A stretch of 64,000 bases of DNA from assembly GCF_006094275.1 (NCBI RefSeq), contig NZ_CP034412.1, positions 1,488,001 through 1,552,000 of the forward strand, in the 5' to 3' direction. Position numbers and translations under genes: made by a program. The notes beneath the pieces are model-generated. The model did not search any database. It was not told the origin of the DNA and saw nothing but the letters and a program-made list of their open reading frames with translations. Every line of letters starts with the position of its first letter. Within the stretch, counting starts at the first letter, position 1. Shown here in pieces: positions 51,337 through 60,859 of this stretch. This DNA is from Glutamicibacter creatinolyticus (GTDB lineage: Bacteria > Actinomycetota > Actinomycetes > Actinomycetales > Micrococcaceae).

Positions 51337-51390
51337 AAATCGGCGCGCCGGGGCGGGTCTATCCAATCCAACCGCACGGCACGCCGATTT
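51337..51390 (-). terminator. Hairpin between cysK and cysE
   Basis: AAATCGGCGcGCC (51337-51349) pairs with GGCaCGCCGATTT (51378-51390), one mismatch, 28-nt loop, 29 nt past the cysK stop. Could be a partial terminator that lowers cysE expression relative to cysK. Confidence 0.55.
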
Positions 51391-51418
51391 ATTCGCCAGC
51401 CATCACAATCCGCGGAAA

Positions 51419-52354
51419 CTAGCCGCGGATGTCGTCAAAGAGCAGGGTCGAGATGTAGCGTTCGCCGAAGTCCGGTACCACCGCCACGATCAGCTTGCCG
51501 GCGTTCTCCTCACGGGCGGCCACCTGCAGGGCGCCCCACACGGCGGCGCCGGCGGAGATGCCGCCCAGGATCCCTTCCTTCACGCCCAGCGCGCGGGCCA
51601 CGGAGACCGATTCCTCGATCGGGGCGTCCAGCACCTCGTCGTACAGTTCGGTGTCCAGCACCTCGGGGATGAAGTTCGCGCCCAGGCCCTGGATCTTGTG
51701 CGGGCCGGGCTTGCCGCCGTTGAGGATCGGGGAGTCCTTGGGCTCCACCGCCACGATCTTCACCTCGGCGTTCTTTTCCTTCAGGTAGCGTCCGGCGCCG
51801 GTGATGGTACCGCCGGTGCCGATGCCGGAAACCAGCACGTCCACCTTGCCCTCGGTGTCTTCCCAGATCTCCGGGCCGGTGGTGTCGTGGTGGATCTTCG
51901 GGTTGGCCTCATTGGCGAACTGCTGGGCCCAGATCGCGTTCTCGGTGGTGGCCACGATCTCCTTGGCCTTCTCCACCGCGCCGCGCATGCCGTCGGCGCC
52001 CGGGGTCAGCACGATCTCGGCGCCGAAGGCGCGCAGCATCACGCGGCGCTCGGTGCTCATGGTCTCGGGCATGGTCAGCACCACCTTGTAGCCGCGGGCC
52101 GCGCCGACCATGGCCAGGGCGATGCCGGTGTTCCCGGAGGTGCCCTCCACGATGGTGCCCCCGGGCTTCAGCGCGCCCGAGGCCTCGGCGGCGTCAACAA
52201 TCGCCACACCGATGCGGTCCTTGACCGAGTTGGCCGGGTTGTAGAACTCCAGCTTCACCGCAACGTTGCCCGGCAGCCCCTCATCCAGCCGGTTGAGCTT
52301 CACCAGCGGGGTCCCGCCGACGACCTCGGTGACGTTGTTGTAGATTTTGCCCAT
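51419..52354 (-). CDS. cysK: Cysteine synthase A
   Basis: O-acetylserine sulfhydrylase, PLP enzyme making L-cysteine from O-acetylserine and sulfide. 311 residues. PLP lysine Lys45 in [12 protein letters not shown]; substrate loop [54 protein letters not shown] 52354 ([20 protein letters not shown]) with GAAGGAACC upstream. Upstream of cysE on the same strand. The CysE C-terminus ends in Met-Trp-Ile, so binding of a terminal Ile into the CysK active site (cysteine synthase complex) is plausible. Confidence 0.96.
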   Translation of the reverse strand: MGKIYNNVTEVVGGTPLVKLNRLDEGLPGNVAVKLEFYNPANSVKDRIGVAIVDAAEASGALKPGGTIVEGTSGNTGIALAMVGAARGYKVVLTMPETMSTERRVMLRAFGAEIVLTPGADGMRGAVEKAKEIVATTENAIWAQQFANEANPKIHHDTTGPEIWEDTEGKVDVLVSGIGTGGTITGAGRYLKEKNAEVKIVAVEPKDSPILNGGKPGPHKIQGLGANFIPEVLDTELYDEVLDAPIEESVSVARALGVKEGILGGISAGAAVWGALQVAAREENAGKLIVAVVPDFGERYISTLLFDDIRG

Positions 52355-52513
52355 CGTGTTGGTTCCTTCGCTGTATCGGTTGGCTGTGATCGCTAGCTTG
52401 CTCCGGGTCCGCGCACGGATCCGGAAGAACGAGTTGTGCTTCGGCCCGCCCCTTGCGCTCAAGGGCACGGTGCCGAGAAAAGCTTTCCCTCTCTAGGGTA
52501 GTTCTCGCGCCAA

Positions 52514-53116
52514 TTACGACTCGTTGTTAAGCCACGAACCGTAATATTTCTTTACCTTTGCCAGCTTTGGGTCGATTATGACCCGGCAATACCCGGCCTG
52601 GGAGTACTGGGTGTAATAGTCCTGGTGGATGTCCTCGGCCACCCAGAAGTCGGCCGGCTGCTCCATGGTGGTCACGATAGGATCCGGGTAGAGCTCGGCG
52701 AACTTCGCGATCGCCCGCTCATAGTCCTGGCGCTGGGCGTCATCCAGCGGGAACATGGCGCTGCGGTACTGGGTGCCCACATCGTAGCCCTGCCGATTCA
52801 GGGTGGTGGGGTCGTGCAGGGTGAAGAACATGTCCAGGATGACCTCGGCCGGCACCACGGACTCGTCGAAGGTCACCGCCACGGCCTCGGCGTGACCGGT
52901 CATCTCGGTGCACACCTGGTGGTAGTCCGGGTGGGAGGTGTTCCCGCCGGTGTAGCCGGAGATCACCGAATGCACCCCGCGGGTGCGCTGGTAGACGGCG
53001 TCAAGACACCAGAAGCAGCCGCCGGCCAGCACGAAGGTGCGCAGCGTACGGCCATCAATCTCACTGGTCGGCTCGAAATGATGGGCTTGGGTTTTGGTTT
53101 GTGAACTCACATCCAT
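52514..53116 (-). CDS. msrA: Peptide-methionine (S)-S-oxide reductase
   Basis: Repairs S-epimer methionine sulfoxide in proteins. 200 residues. The active-site motif GCFWC is at Cys34-Cys37 (VLAGGCFWCLDAVYQRTRGV), followed by SGYTGGNTSHPDYHQVCTEM, TGHAEAVAVTFDE and GYDVGTQYRSAMF, all standard. ATG 53116 is chosen from family length; the much longer open frame upstream is antisense to the NIF3 gene. Divergent from NIF3 with 60 nt between starts. Confidence 0.94.
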   Translation of the reverse strand: MDVSSQTKTQAHHFEPTSEIDGRTLRTFVLAGGCFWCLDAVYQRTRGVHSVISGYTGGNTSHPDYHQVCTEMTGHAEAVAVTFDESVVPAEVILDMFFTLHDPTTLNRQGYDVGTQYRSAMFPLDDAQRQDYERAIAKFAELYPDPIVTTMEQPADFWVAEDIHQDYYTQYSQAGYCRVIIDPKLAKVKKYYGSWLNNES

Positions 53117-53176
53117 AGCCAACACCACGGCGTTGCATTCTGTTCCCGTTCCCGGCCCACCGCGTAGGCTAGAGGT

Positions 53177-54139
53177 ATGCAGAGCAAGGTGAACAACCCG
53201 GTCGGCGATGCGCGCAAGACCGAGGCAACAAAGCAGGATCAGGCTGCGAAGAACCCCGAATCCCCGGCCGTGGCCGGCGGTGCGGCAGCCGCGGGCGCCG
53301 AGTCTGCCGTGCCCAGCGTGGGCACCGTGCTGGAGGCCGCCGAGGAGCTGTGGCCACAGTCGCTGGCCGAGGACTGGGACGCCGTGGGCCTGGTCGCCGG
53401 GCGCACCACCGCCAGCGTCAAGAAGGTCGTCTTCGCGGTGGATCCCACCCTTCAGGTCATCGAGGACGCGATCGAGCGCGGCGCGGACCTGCTGATCACC
53501 CACCACCCGCTGCTGCTCAAGCCGGTCAACCAGGTCGCCGGCACCAGCTTCAAGGGCGAGGCCATCACCCGGCTGATCGAATCCGGGTGTGCGCTGCTGA
53601 CCGCCCACACCAACGCGGACAGCGCCATCGGGGGAGTGAACGACGCCCTGGCCGACGCGTTTGGGCTCAGCGACTGCGTGCCGCTGGTCGTCTCGAAGGA
53701 CGGGCTGCCCGAGGAGGGCCTGGGCCGGGTCGGCTACCTGGAAAAGACCATGACCCTGCAGGACTTCGCCGAACGGGTCTACACCGTGCTGCCGGCCGTG
53801 GCCGGCGGGGTGCGGGTGGCCGGGGACCGCAACGCCATCGTGCGCAAGATCGCGCTGTGCGGCGGAGCCGGGGACTCGCTGTTCGACGCGGTGCGCTCCC
53901 ATGACGCCGACGTGTACGTCACCGCCGATTTGCGTCACCACCCGGCCAGCGAGGCCCGCGAAGCAGCCGGGGATTCGCACCCCTACCTGGTTGACGTCTC
54001 CCACTTCGCCTCGGAGTGGGTGTGGCTCTCCGCCGCGGCCCGTGCCCTGCAGAACGTGTTGCGGGACCTGGGCTTTGCCATCGAGGTGGAAGTCTCCCAA
54101 ATCAACACCGACCCGTGGGATTTCGTGCTCACGCCGTAG
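53177..54139 (+). CDS. NIF3/YqfO family (GTP cyclohydrolase I type 2-like) protein
   Basis: 320 residues. A low-complexity Ala/Lys-rich N-terminus (about 45 residues) precedes the NIF3 fold. Dinuclear metal ligands are visible in LLITHHPLLLKP (His-His), TAHTNADSA (His, Asp) and, at the C-terminus, DVSHFASEW (His, Glu). ADLRHHPASEAREAAGDSHP is typical. Role unknown, often annotated as type 2 GTP cyclohydrolase or tRNA/DNA-binding protein. ATG 53177; the true start might be inside the Ala-rich part. Confidence 0.88.
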   Translation: MQSKVNNPVGDARKTEATKQDQAAKNPESPAVAGGAAAAGAESAVPSVGTVLEAAEELWPQSLAEDWDAVGLVAGRTTASVKKVVFAVDPTLQVIEDAIERGADLLITHHPLLLKPVNQVAGTSFKGEAITRLIESGCALLTAHTNADSAIGGVNDALADAFGLSDCVPLVVSKDGLPEEGLGRVGYLEKTMTLQDFAERVYTVLPAVAGGVRVAGDRNAIVRKIALCGGAGDSLFDAVRSHDADVYVTADLRHHPASEAREAAGDSHPYLVDVSHFASEWVWLSAAARALQNVLRDLGFAIEVEVSQINTDPWDFVLTP

Positions 54140-54200
54140 GGTGTGGCAGGCTTTTCGAAGCCCTTGATCATTCCCTTTCCCTCGACGAGCTGGAGCACCC

Positions 54201-54587
54201 GTGCTGCATCACCTGGAGTTGTGGGTCGCGGACCTTCAGCAGTCAAAGGCCAGCCTGGGATGGCTGCTGCAGCGACTGGGCTGCACCGTGCTGGATGAGT
54301 GGGCGCACGGGGTGAGCTACGGCCGGGACGGGTTCTACATCGTGGTGGAGTCCGGGCCGGACGTGCTTCCCGGCCGGCATCAGCGGTGCGCTGCGGGGAT
54401 GAACCACCTGGCGTTGAGCGTTCCGGCCGCCGAGTTCAATCAGGTCACCGAGGATGCGTTGAAACACGGGTTCACGCTGCTCTTCGCCGACCGGCACCCG
54501 TTTGCCGGGGGCAGCGAGCACCGCGCCGCCTACCTGGAGGACGCGGCGGGCTTCGAAGTCGAACTCGTGGCACAGGACCCGCAGTAG
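54201..54587 (+). CDS. VOC family (glyoxalase-like) protein
   Basis: 128 residues in a two beta-alpha-beta-beta-beta module arrangement: MLHHLELWVADLQQSKASLG at the start with the first metal-type His, MNHLALSVPAAEF in the middle and HRAAYLEDAAGFEVELVAQD at the end with the Glu ligand. Could be a metal-dependent lyase, dioxygenase or resistance protein; function unknown. GTG 54201, 61 nt after NIF3. Confidence 0.8.
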   Translation: MLHHLELWVADLQQSKASLGWLLQRLGCTVLDEWAHGVSYGRDGFYIVVESGPDVLPGRHQRCAAGMNHLALSVPAAEFNQVTEDALKHGFTLLFADRHPFAGGSEHRAAYLEDAAGFEVELVAQDPQ

Positions 54588-54748
54588 ATGCCCGCTGGGC
54601 GGCGGCATGGCCATGGAAGCCAAACAGCGCCCGAACAGGGAAACATCCCTTGTCAGACGGCGCCAAGTGGCCTAGGTTGAAGGTCAACGAAATTCGGCGC
54701 CGCACGCAGGCGGTGCCGAATGAAGGCACCGGCAGGGGGCATTCAACG

Positions 54749-55090
54749 ATGAAGGCAATCCACAAGAAGCTCATCGTCGTGGGACTGGGGGCCGTGGTGC
54801 TCGGGATCCTGCTTAGCGTCATTGCCCCGGTCATCTTCCAGCCGGTTGCGCTTAACATTGGCCCGAACAGCAATGACCCGCTGATCACCTACACGTTGGG
54901 CGCGATCCTCTTGTTCGCCCAGTCGTTCCTGACCCCGTTTGGCGCCACGCTGACCGCGATCGGAGTGGCGCTGCACTGGATGGGGCGCCAGGAGGTCACC
55001 GACAAGCAGTCGACTCATGAGGCGGGTGCGGAGCCTGAACCCATTCGGCGGGATGCCGTGCGTCCCAGCGATTCCGACGAGCTGCAGTAG
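54749..55090 (+). CDS. Small membrane protein of unknown function
   Basis: 113 residues with two hydrophobic helices (about 8-31, IVVGLGAVVLGILLSVIAPV; and 47-75, TYTLGAILLFAQSFLTPFGA, IGVALHWMG) and a polar acidic C-terminal tail. ATG 54749 has GGCAGGGGGC upstream; the longer frame is a shadow of the VOC gene. No family recognised. Confidence 0.65.
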   Translation: MKAIHKKLIVVGLGAVVLGILLSVIAPVIFQPVALNIGPNSNDPLITYTLGAILLFAQSFLTPFGATLTAIGVALHWMGRQEVTDKQSTHEAGAEPEPIRRDAVRPSDSDELQ

Positions 55091-55100
55091 TTCGGCCGGG

Positions 55101-55898
55101 CTACACCCCGGCGGCCGCCTTCGCCGGGGACGTGAACTGGTGGTCCTCGGCCAGCACGATGTTCAGGGCCAGCCCCTTCTTGTCCTCCGATAGGGTCGCG
55201 TCCCACCGGGTGTTCGCCAAATCCAGCAGCTCCTGCGCGTTGGCCGGCTCGGTTTCCTGTTCCACCAGGAAGCGGGCGACCTCACCGCGAGTGTGCTTGG
55301 CGAAGTGCGACACCACCTTCGGCGTCCCGTTGCGCAGCTGGAAAACGTTGACCGCCACGCTGTTGCCGTTGGACGGCTTATAGGCGGCCGCGTAGGTGCT
55401 CGAGCGCGCATCCACGATCAGCTGATCCCCAGCGCGCGCGTCCAGCACCGGGGTCAGGCGCTTCTTCCACCAGCTGGCCAGCTTGCCCACCGGCTCGAGC
55501 TTCACGCCCATCGAGAGCCGGTAGGGCGGGATCCGGTCGGCGAAACCCACGGCACCCCACAGCGCGGAGACCACCACGATGGACTCATCGGCCCGCCGCT
55601 GCGCGGCGGCATCCAGCGTGGAATACCCCAGGGCCTCGAAGAGCACGCCGGAGTACACGTCATGGGCCTGGGCCGCCGGTTCGCGGTGCAGGGTGATGTT
55701 GCGTGCCACTTCCTCGGCCAGCGATGCCCCGACGCCCAGCACTTGCATGGCGTCCTCGGCAGCCGACACCGTGCGCAGCGCCGCCAGCACCTCACCGCGC
55801 GCCTCGCCCAGCTGGGGGAAGGAGAGCGCGGACATCTCAAATGGGTCGCCGCTCGCGTGGGCGGTCTTACCTTCGGAAGGGGGCAACAGAATCAGCAC
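55101..55898 (-). CDS. yaaA: YaaA/DUF328 family peroxide-stress protein
   Basis: 265 residues. VLILLPPSEGKTAHASGDPF is the diagnostic N-terminus; later SALWGAVGFADRIPPYRLSM, FAKHTRGEVARFLVE and NTRWDATLSEDKKGL. E. coli YaaA limits free iron and DNA damage under H2O2. The GTG at 55898 fits the family start though its ribosome site is very close (GGAAGGC). The gene points away from rnpB (start 56026), with 127 nt between. Confidence 0.88.
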   Translation of the reverse strand: MLILLPPSEGKTAHASGDPFEMSALSFPQLGEARGEVLAALRTVSAAEDAMQVLGVGASLAEEVARNITLHREPAAQAHDVYSGVLFEALGYSTLDAAAQRRADESIVVVSALWGAVGFADRIPPYRLSMGVKLEPVGKLASWWKKRLTPVLDARAGDQLIVDARSSTYAAAYKPSNGNSVAVNVFQLRNGTPKVVSHFAKHTRGEVARFLVEQETEPANAQELLDLANTRWDATLSEDKKGLALNIVLAEDHQFTSPAKAAAGV

Positions 55899-56025
55899 GC
55901 CTTCCAGCGTACTAGCAGTCCACGCCCCAATGCCCATCGGGTGAAGGCGGCCTGCAAGCGGCATAATCCCTTTCGGCAACCGGCTGATTGCCGTGGTTGC
56001 CGGTGCAGCGCGTAGAATGAACGGC

Positions 56026-56388
56026 GAATGGGATGACCAGGCGACCGCGTGCCGCATCAGCGGCCCGAGGAACGTCCGGGCTCCACAGAACAGGGTGGTG
56101 GGTAACGCCCACTCGGGGTAACCCGCAGGCCAGTGCCACAGAAAGTAAACCGCCAGGTCTTCCTGGTAAGGGTGAAAGGGTGGTGTAAGAGACCACCAGC
56201 GTCCCGGGTGACCGGGACGGCTAGGTAAACCCCACTCGGAGCAAGGTCAGACAGACTGCGTTATGAGGGCTGTTCGCCCCAGCAGTTGGGTGGACCGCTA
56301 GAGGCTGTCGGCAACGGCAGCCGTAGATAGATGGTCGTCGCCGCCTCATGCAGGCGGAACAGAACCCGGCGTATCGGTCATCCCATTC
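56026..56388 (+). ncRNA. rnpB: RNase P RNA (bacterial class A)
   Basis: Catalytic RNA of RNase P, which cuts tRNA 5' leaders. P1 forms between GAATGGGATGACC (56026-56038) and GGTCATCCCATTC (56376-56388). Conserved landmarks are present in order: GAGGAACGTCCGGGCTCC (CR I), AGAAAGTAAACCGCC, CTAGGTAAACCCCACTCGGA (CR IV, with GAGCAAGGTCAGACAGACTG) and ACAGAACCCGGCGTATCGGT (CR V). Length about 363 nt before processing. Confidence 0.96.
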
Positions 56389-56620
56389 ACCATCCTCCTG
56401 CCTCCACCCTGATGCGGTTTTTTCCGACCGCTGCCCTCCGGCTGGGTGACAGGTCTCACAGGGTCACATTCCGCACCGGTTCACCAAACGTTTATGATGG
56501 ATGTGTATTCAACGGGGAATGATCCTGAAACCCCGTGCCACCGTAAATGCAATGGTGCTTCTCACGGTGCCAACCGACTTTGAGGATCCGGAAGTCGGCT
56601 GAAATTGGAAGGGATTTTCT

Positions 56621-58081
56621 GTGACCCAGCAGTCTGTCGTTGCCCAGGAAGATTGGAGCGGGCGCGAAGAGCTCGCCGAGGCCATGATTCCGCTGATCGG
56701 ACGTCTTTACCGCAAGAACAATGTGGTGACCTCCATCTACGGCCGCAAGCTGATCAACCAGTCCGCCATTGACATCATCAAGGCCCACCGCCTGGTGCGT
56801 CGCATTGATGGCGAAGAGCTGGCTCTGACCGCGACCATGCCGATCCTCGAAGCCATTGATGAGCTGAACGTGGGGGCCGTGTCCGTTGACCTGGGCCGCC
56901 TGAACAAGAAGTTCACCGAATCCGGCGCCACCGACCTGAAGTCCTTCCTGAGCGAGGAACTGGGCGAGAAGGTCGGCCAGGCCGGCGCCACCGACGCCGA
57001 GCCGCAGGACGTCGTCCTCTACGGCTTTGGCCGCATCGGTCGCCTGCTGGCCCGCATCCTGATCGAACGCGGCGGCTACGGGCTGCGCCTGCGCGCCATC
57101 GTGGTGCGCAAGGGCGCCGAGAACGACCTGCAGAAGCGCGCCAGCCTGCTGCGCCGCGACTCGGTGCACGGCAAGTTCGACGGCTCGATCACCGTGGACG
57201 AGGAAAACAACACCATCCTGGCCAACGGCACCCTGATCCAGGTCATCTACTCGAATGACCCGGCCTCGGTGGACTACACCGAGTACGGCATCGACAACGC
57301 CATCGTGGTGGACAACACCGGCCGCTGGCGCGACGAGGAGGGCCTGGGCCAGCACCTGAAGGCCAAGGGCGTCTCCCGCGTGCTGCTCACCGCCCCGGGC
57401 AAGGGCGATGTGAAGAACATCGTGCACGGCATCAACGATTCGTGGATCGGCGCCGAGGACACCATCCTCTCGGCCGCCTCCTGCACCACCAACGCCATCA
57501 CCCCGGTGCTCAAGGCCCTGAACGACAAGTTCGGTGTCGAGCACGGCCACGTTGAGACCGTTCACTCGTTCACCAACGACCAGAACCTGATCGACAACTT
57601 CCACAAGGGTGAGCGCCGCGGCCGCTCCGCAGCGCTGAACATGGTCATCACCGAGACCGGGGCCGCCAAGGCCGTGGCCAAGGCCCTGCCGGAGTTCGCC
57701 GGCAAGCTGACCGGCAACGCCATCCGCGTCCCCACCCCGGATGTGTCCATGGCAATCCTGAACCTGAACCTGGAGCAGGAGACCACCAAGGACGAGCTGA
57801 ACGCGTACCTGCGTGAGACCTCGCTGACCAGCGACCTGCACAAGCAGATCGACTACATCGACTCCCCCGAAGTGGTGTCCACCGACTTCGTCGGCTCCCG
57901 CCGCGCCGGTATCGTTGATGGGCTGGCCACCATCGTCTCGGGCAAGAACGCCGTCGTCTACGTCTGGTACGACAACGAGTTCGGCTACTCCTGCCAGGTG
58001 GTGCGGGTAATCGAGAGCATCGCCGGCACCCACCCGGTCGCCGTTCCGGCGCTGAAGGCCGAGGCCGTCGCCGCCCAGTAG
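56621..58081 (+). CDS. gap: Glyceraldehyde-3-phosphate dehydrogenase, long N-terminal form
   Basis: 486 residues: about 130 extra N-terminal residues (MTQQSVVAQEDWSGREELAE through DAEPQDV) precede the Rossmann motif YGFGRIGRLLARI (134-146). The catalytic Cys288 lies in SAASCTTNAITP and the phosphate-site THS-like HSFTNDQNLID follows. This form matches actinobacterial GapB-type enzymes (about 480 residues), used in gluconeogenesis in Corynebacterium; cofactor and direction here are not readable. GTG 56621 with GGAAGGGA upstream. Confidence 0.93.
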   Translation: MTQQSVVAQEDWSGREELAEAMIPLIGRLYRKNNVVTSIYGRKLINQSAIDIIKAHRLVRRIDGEELALTATMPILEAIDELNVGAVSVDLGRLNKKFTESGATDLKSFLSEELGEKVGQAGATDAEPQDVVLYGFGRIGRLLARILIERGGYGLRLRAIVVRKGAENDLQKRASLLRRDSVHGKFDGSITVDEENNTILANGTLIQVIYSNDPASVDYTEYGIDNAIVVDNTGRWRDEEGLGQHLKAKGVSRVLLTAPGKGDVKNIVHGINDSWIGAEDTILSAASCTTNAITPVLKALNDKFGVEHGHVETVHSFTNDQNLIDNFHKGERRGRSAALNMVITETGAAKAVAKALPEFAGKLTGNAIRVPTPDVSMAILNLNLEQETTKDELNAYLRETSLTSDLHKQIDYIDSPEVVSTDFVGSRRAGIVDGLATIVSGKNAVVYVWYDNEFGYSCQVVRVIESIAGTHPVAVPALKAEAVAAQ

Positions 58082-58098
58082 CACCGGCAGCAGGCCCA

Positions 58099-58146
58099 AC
58101 CACCGGGCGCCAGGAACGCATTGTTGCGTACTTGGCGCCCGGTGGT
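58099..58146 (+). terminator. Terminator of gap
   Basis: ACCACCGGGCGCCA (58099-58112) pairs perfectly over 14 bp with TGGCGCCCGGTGGT (58133-58146); an inner stem is also possible. Followed by GCGTTTAAT. Confidence 0.85.
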
Positions 58147-58205
58147 GCGTTTAATCACCAGTGATCAGCGACAATTTTTTGACGGTACTTGTTAGGCTCG
58201 GAAAT

Positions 58206-58796
58206 ATGAAAGCAGTTGCCGCAGACACCCGAAAGCGTATCCGTCCCATGGTGGCAGTGCTCGCGTTGAGCCTGGCTGGCATGACCGCCTGCTCCGCGCA
58301 GCCCAACGACGCCAGTGCGTCCCAGGCCCCCTTTAGCCCGGCAGCCAGCAGCGAAGCGGCGCCGAGCACTCAGGCCGAGTCGACCCCCAGCACGGAAGCC
58401 AGCCCCAGCACTAAGACCAGCGCCCCGGCCAGCGAAACCGCTGCCGCTGCCGATGAGGCGAAGCTGAGCCTGACTAAGGAGAAGCCGCGCGGGGTCATCG
58501 CCGACACCGACTTCAAGGATGTAAAGGCCACCGAGCAGAGCGGCAAGCTGATTGTCGCCGACGGCGGCTGCCTGCACCTGAAGGACAAGGGCGAGCCGAC
58601 CCTGCTGCTCCTGCCGGAACAGGCCGAGGTCCTGAACCGCCAGCGCCCCGGCGTTGAGCTGGATGGCACCACCCACTACGTGGGCCAGCCGGTGACCATT
58701 ACCGGTGAACTGGCCGAACTGACCGACGCCCAGGAAAAGGCCGTCCAGCAGTGCCACCCGCACGGCAAGGTGCTGCAGGTCCAGTCCATGAAGTAG
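58206..58796 (+). CDS. Secreted lipoprotein of unknown function
   Basis: 196 residues with an SPase II signal: basic MKAVAADTRKRIRPM, hydrophobic VAVLALSLAGMTAC, lipobox LAGMTAC with Cys at about 29. The following about 55 residues are Ser/Ala/Thr/Glu-rich linker (SEAAPSTQAESTPSTEASPS) before a beta-rich domain ending in ITGELAELTDAQEKAVQQCH. ATG 58206. No family. Confidence 0.78.
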   Translation: MKAVAADTRKRIRPMVAVLALSLAGMTACSAQPNDASASQAPFSPAASSEAAPSTQAESTPSTEASPSTKTSAPASETAAAADEAKLSLTKEKPRGVIADTDFKDVKATEQSGKLIVADGGCLHLKDKGEPTLLLLPEQAEVLNRQRPGVELDGTTHYVGQPVTITGELAELTDAQEKAVQQCHPHGKVLQVQSMK

Positions 58797-59035
58797 GCGC
58801 GAAAAACAGCGCATCCACCGCGACCGCCGGAACCGGGCCGAAAAAGCCCGATTCCGGCGGTCGCTGCCGTTGACGCCAAAACGCTGCCGCACAGGTCGCT
58901 GCGGGAACGGGGGTGGCGTGCATCTCCCCGGCGCTGTAGGGGCCGTGGCTAAGTGGCCGACGCCCAGCAGGGTTGCCTAGGATTGAGGGTGGCCACAGTG
59001 AGGGCCGACTTTCCCCCAACCCAGGAGTTCCACCC

Positions 59036-60184
59036 ATGCCAGGTACGTCCGCACCTGACCCGGTCCGCACCCACCGCCGCCCCGCACTGTCCGTGACCAG
59101 TGTGCTCGCGCTGAGCACGCTGCTGCTCACCGGCTGCGGGAATGACTACCCGCTGGGTGAAGAACAGCGCAAGGCCGCCGAGCAGAACACCTCCTCCCTG
59201 GCCGGAACCATCACCGGGGGCGGCTCCACCGCACAGAACGCGGCCATGAACGCCTGGACCACCGGGTTCTCCACCCTGCACCCCAAGGTGCAGGTGCAGT
59301 ACGCCTCGGTGGGCTCCGGCGCCGGGCGCGCCGGCCTGCTGGCCGGCGGCACCGAATTCGCCGGCTCGGACGCGTACCTGAAGGATGAGGAGGAAGCCGA
59401 GTCGCGGGCCACCTGCGGCCCGCAGGGCGCCATCAACATCCCGGCCTACATTTCCCCGATCACCGTGGCCTTCAACCTGCCCGGGGTGCAAAGCCTGAAC
59501 CTGGATGCGCCCACGGTGGCACGGATCTTCAACGGGCAGATCACCAGCTGGCAGGATGAGGCCATCGCCAAGCTGAACCCGGGCGTGAAGATCCCGGACG
59601 TGCCGATGACCGTGGTGGTGCGTTCGGATGACTCGGGCACCACCGAGAACTTCACCGAGTACCTGCACGAGGCCGCACCCCAGCAGTGGAAGAGCGACCC
59701 GAGTGGATCCTGGCCCTCGGGCACCCGGGTGGAGCAGGCCCAGGGCAACTCCGGGGTGGTCACCACGGTGACCCGCACCGAGGGCGCCATCACCTACGCG
59801 GATGACTCGCTGGTCGATGATTCGCTGGGCAAGGCGGCCATCGGCTCGGGGGACACGTTTGTTGAGGTCAGCGGTGAGGCGGCCGCCCGTGCCGTGGAGG
59901 AGGCCGAACGGGTCGAGGGCCGCGGCGAGCACGACATCTCCCTGGCGCTGGACCGCACCACCACCGCGCAGGGCGCCTACCCGCTGGTGATGGTCTCCTA
60001 CTTCATCCTGTGCTCCAGCTACACCGACGCCAAGCAGCTGGAGCTGGTCAAGACGTTCGCCGACTACGTGGTCAGCGACGAGGGCCAGCAGGTGGCGGCC
60101 GAGTCGGCCAAGAGCGCCCCGATGCCCAAGAACCTGGCCGGCCAGGCCCGCGACGCGGTCGCCTCGATCACGCTGCGCGACTAG
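59036..60184 (+). CDS. pstS: PstS-type phosphate-binding lipoprotein
   Basis: 382 residues. SPase II signal: VTSVLALSTLLLTGCGNDYP. Phosphate-binding family features: ITGGGSTAQNAAMNAWTTGF, GSGAGRAGLLAGGTEFAGSD, IPAYISPITVAFNLPGVQSL, LDAPTVARIFNGQITSWQDE, VVVRSDDSGTTENFTEYLHE. ATG 59036 after CAGGAGTTCCACCC. Downstream is a strong terminator and then def; no pstC, pstA or pstB follows, so this copy is an orphan or its partners are elsewhere. Confidence 0.93.
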   Translation: MPGTSAPDPVRTHRRPALSVTSVLALSTLLLTGCGNDYPLGEEQRKAAEQNTSSLAGTITGGGSTAQNAAMNAWTTGFSTLHPKVQVQYASVGSGAGRAGLLAGGTEFAGSDAYLKDEEEAESRATCGPQGAINIPAYISPITVAFNLPGVQSLNLDAPTVARIFNGQITSWQDEAIAKLNPGVKIPDVPMTVVVRSDDSGTTENFTEYLHEAAPQQWKSDPSGSWPSGTRVEQAQGNSGVVTTVTRTEGAITYADDSLVDDSLGKAAIGSGDTFVEVSGEAAARAVEEAERVEGRGEHDISLALDRTTTAQGAYPLVMVSYFILCSSYTDAKQLELVKTFADYVVSDEGQQVAAESAKSAPMPKNLAGQARDAVASITLRD

Positions 60185-60219
60185 ACCTGCCGGACGGCGC
60201 GCAGGCACCACCGCAATGA

Positions 60220-60267
60220 CAAGGACCGGGGTCCGTGAAGCACGAACTTCACGGACCCCGGTCCTTG
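60220..60267. terminator. Bidirectional terminator pstS / def
   Basis: A 21-bp perfect inverted repeat: CAAGGACCGGGGTCCGTGAA-G (60220-60240) and C-TTCACGGACCCCGGTCCTTG (60247-60267), 6-nt loop, between convergent pstS and def. Confidence 0.9.
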
Positions 60268-60286
60268 CCGGGTTTGCCTGGTGGGC

Positions 60287-60859
60287 CTAGTGGCCGAACG
60301 GGTCCGCGTCGGTGCCCGGCAGCCAGGTGATGCCCGGGGTGCCCCAGCCCAGCGACTTCTTCGCCTTCAGCCAGCGCTTGTCCCACTTGGGCACCAGCTT
60401 GTCCACGTACAGCAGCCCGTCCAGGTGGTCGAACTCGTGCTGCATGATGCGGGCAAACCAGCCGTGGGCCTCGAAGGAGATCGGCTTGCCGAACTCGTCC
60501 ACGCCCTCCACCTTCGCGTAGTCCGCGCGCTTGAGCGGGAAGGAGAGTCCGGGCACCGACAGGCACCCCTCGGACTCCTCGTCCACGTCCGGGGCCGCCT
60601 GGGAAACCTTGGACAGGGTCAGCTTGGGGTTGATCAGCACCCCACGCTCCGGGGCGGTGTCCTGGTCCGCGTAGATGTAGGTGAAGATCCGCAGCCCGAT
60701 GCCGATCTGCGGGGCGGCCAGGCCCACCCCATGGGCGGCGTCCATGGTGGTGTGCATGTCGGCCACGAGCTCGCGCAACTCGTCGTCGAAGACGGTCACT
60801 TCCGCGGCGCGCTGATGAAGTACGGGTTCCCCGTAGACGGTGATTTGCCGGATGGGCAC
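60287..60859 (-). CDS. def: Peptide deformylase
   Basis: Removes the N-formyl group from nascent proteins, metal (Fe2+/Zn2+) dependent. 190 residues. Motif 1 GVGLAAPQIG (44-53), motif 2 EGCLS (97-101, Cys99), motif 3 QHEFDHLDG (140-148; His141, Glu142, His145). GTG at 60859 is chosen because GGAAGGA lies about 8 nt upstream and the family N-terminus starts there (PIRQITVYGEPVLH); the longer frame adds 41 odd residues. The usual def partner fmt is not adjacent. Confidence 0.95.
   Translation of the reverse strand: MPIRQITVYGEPVLHQRAAEVTVFDDELRELVADMHTTMDAAHGVGLAAPQIGIGLRIFTYIYADQDTAPERGVLINPKLTLSKVSQAAPDVDEESEGCLSVPGLSFPLKRADYAKVEGVDEFGKPISFEAHGWFARIMQHEFDHLDGLLYVDKLVPKWDKRWLKAKKSLGWGTPGITWLPGTDADPFGH

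Noticed and set aside
53118-54100. Very long leftward extension of MsrA
   Set aside because: It is antisense to the NIF3 gene and has His/Gly/Val-rich shadow composition; MsrA length is complete from 53116.
55912-56196. Leftward 94-residue frame across the start of rnpB
   Set aside because: The sequence is fully explained as RNase P RNA with its conserved regions.
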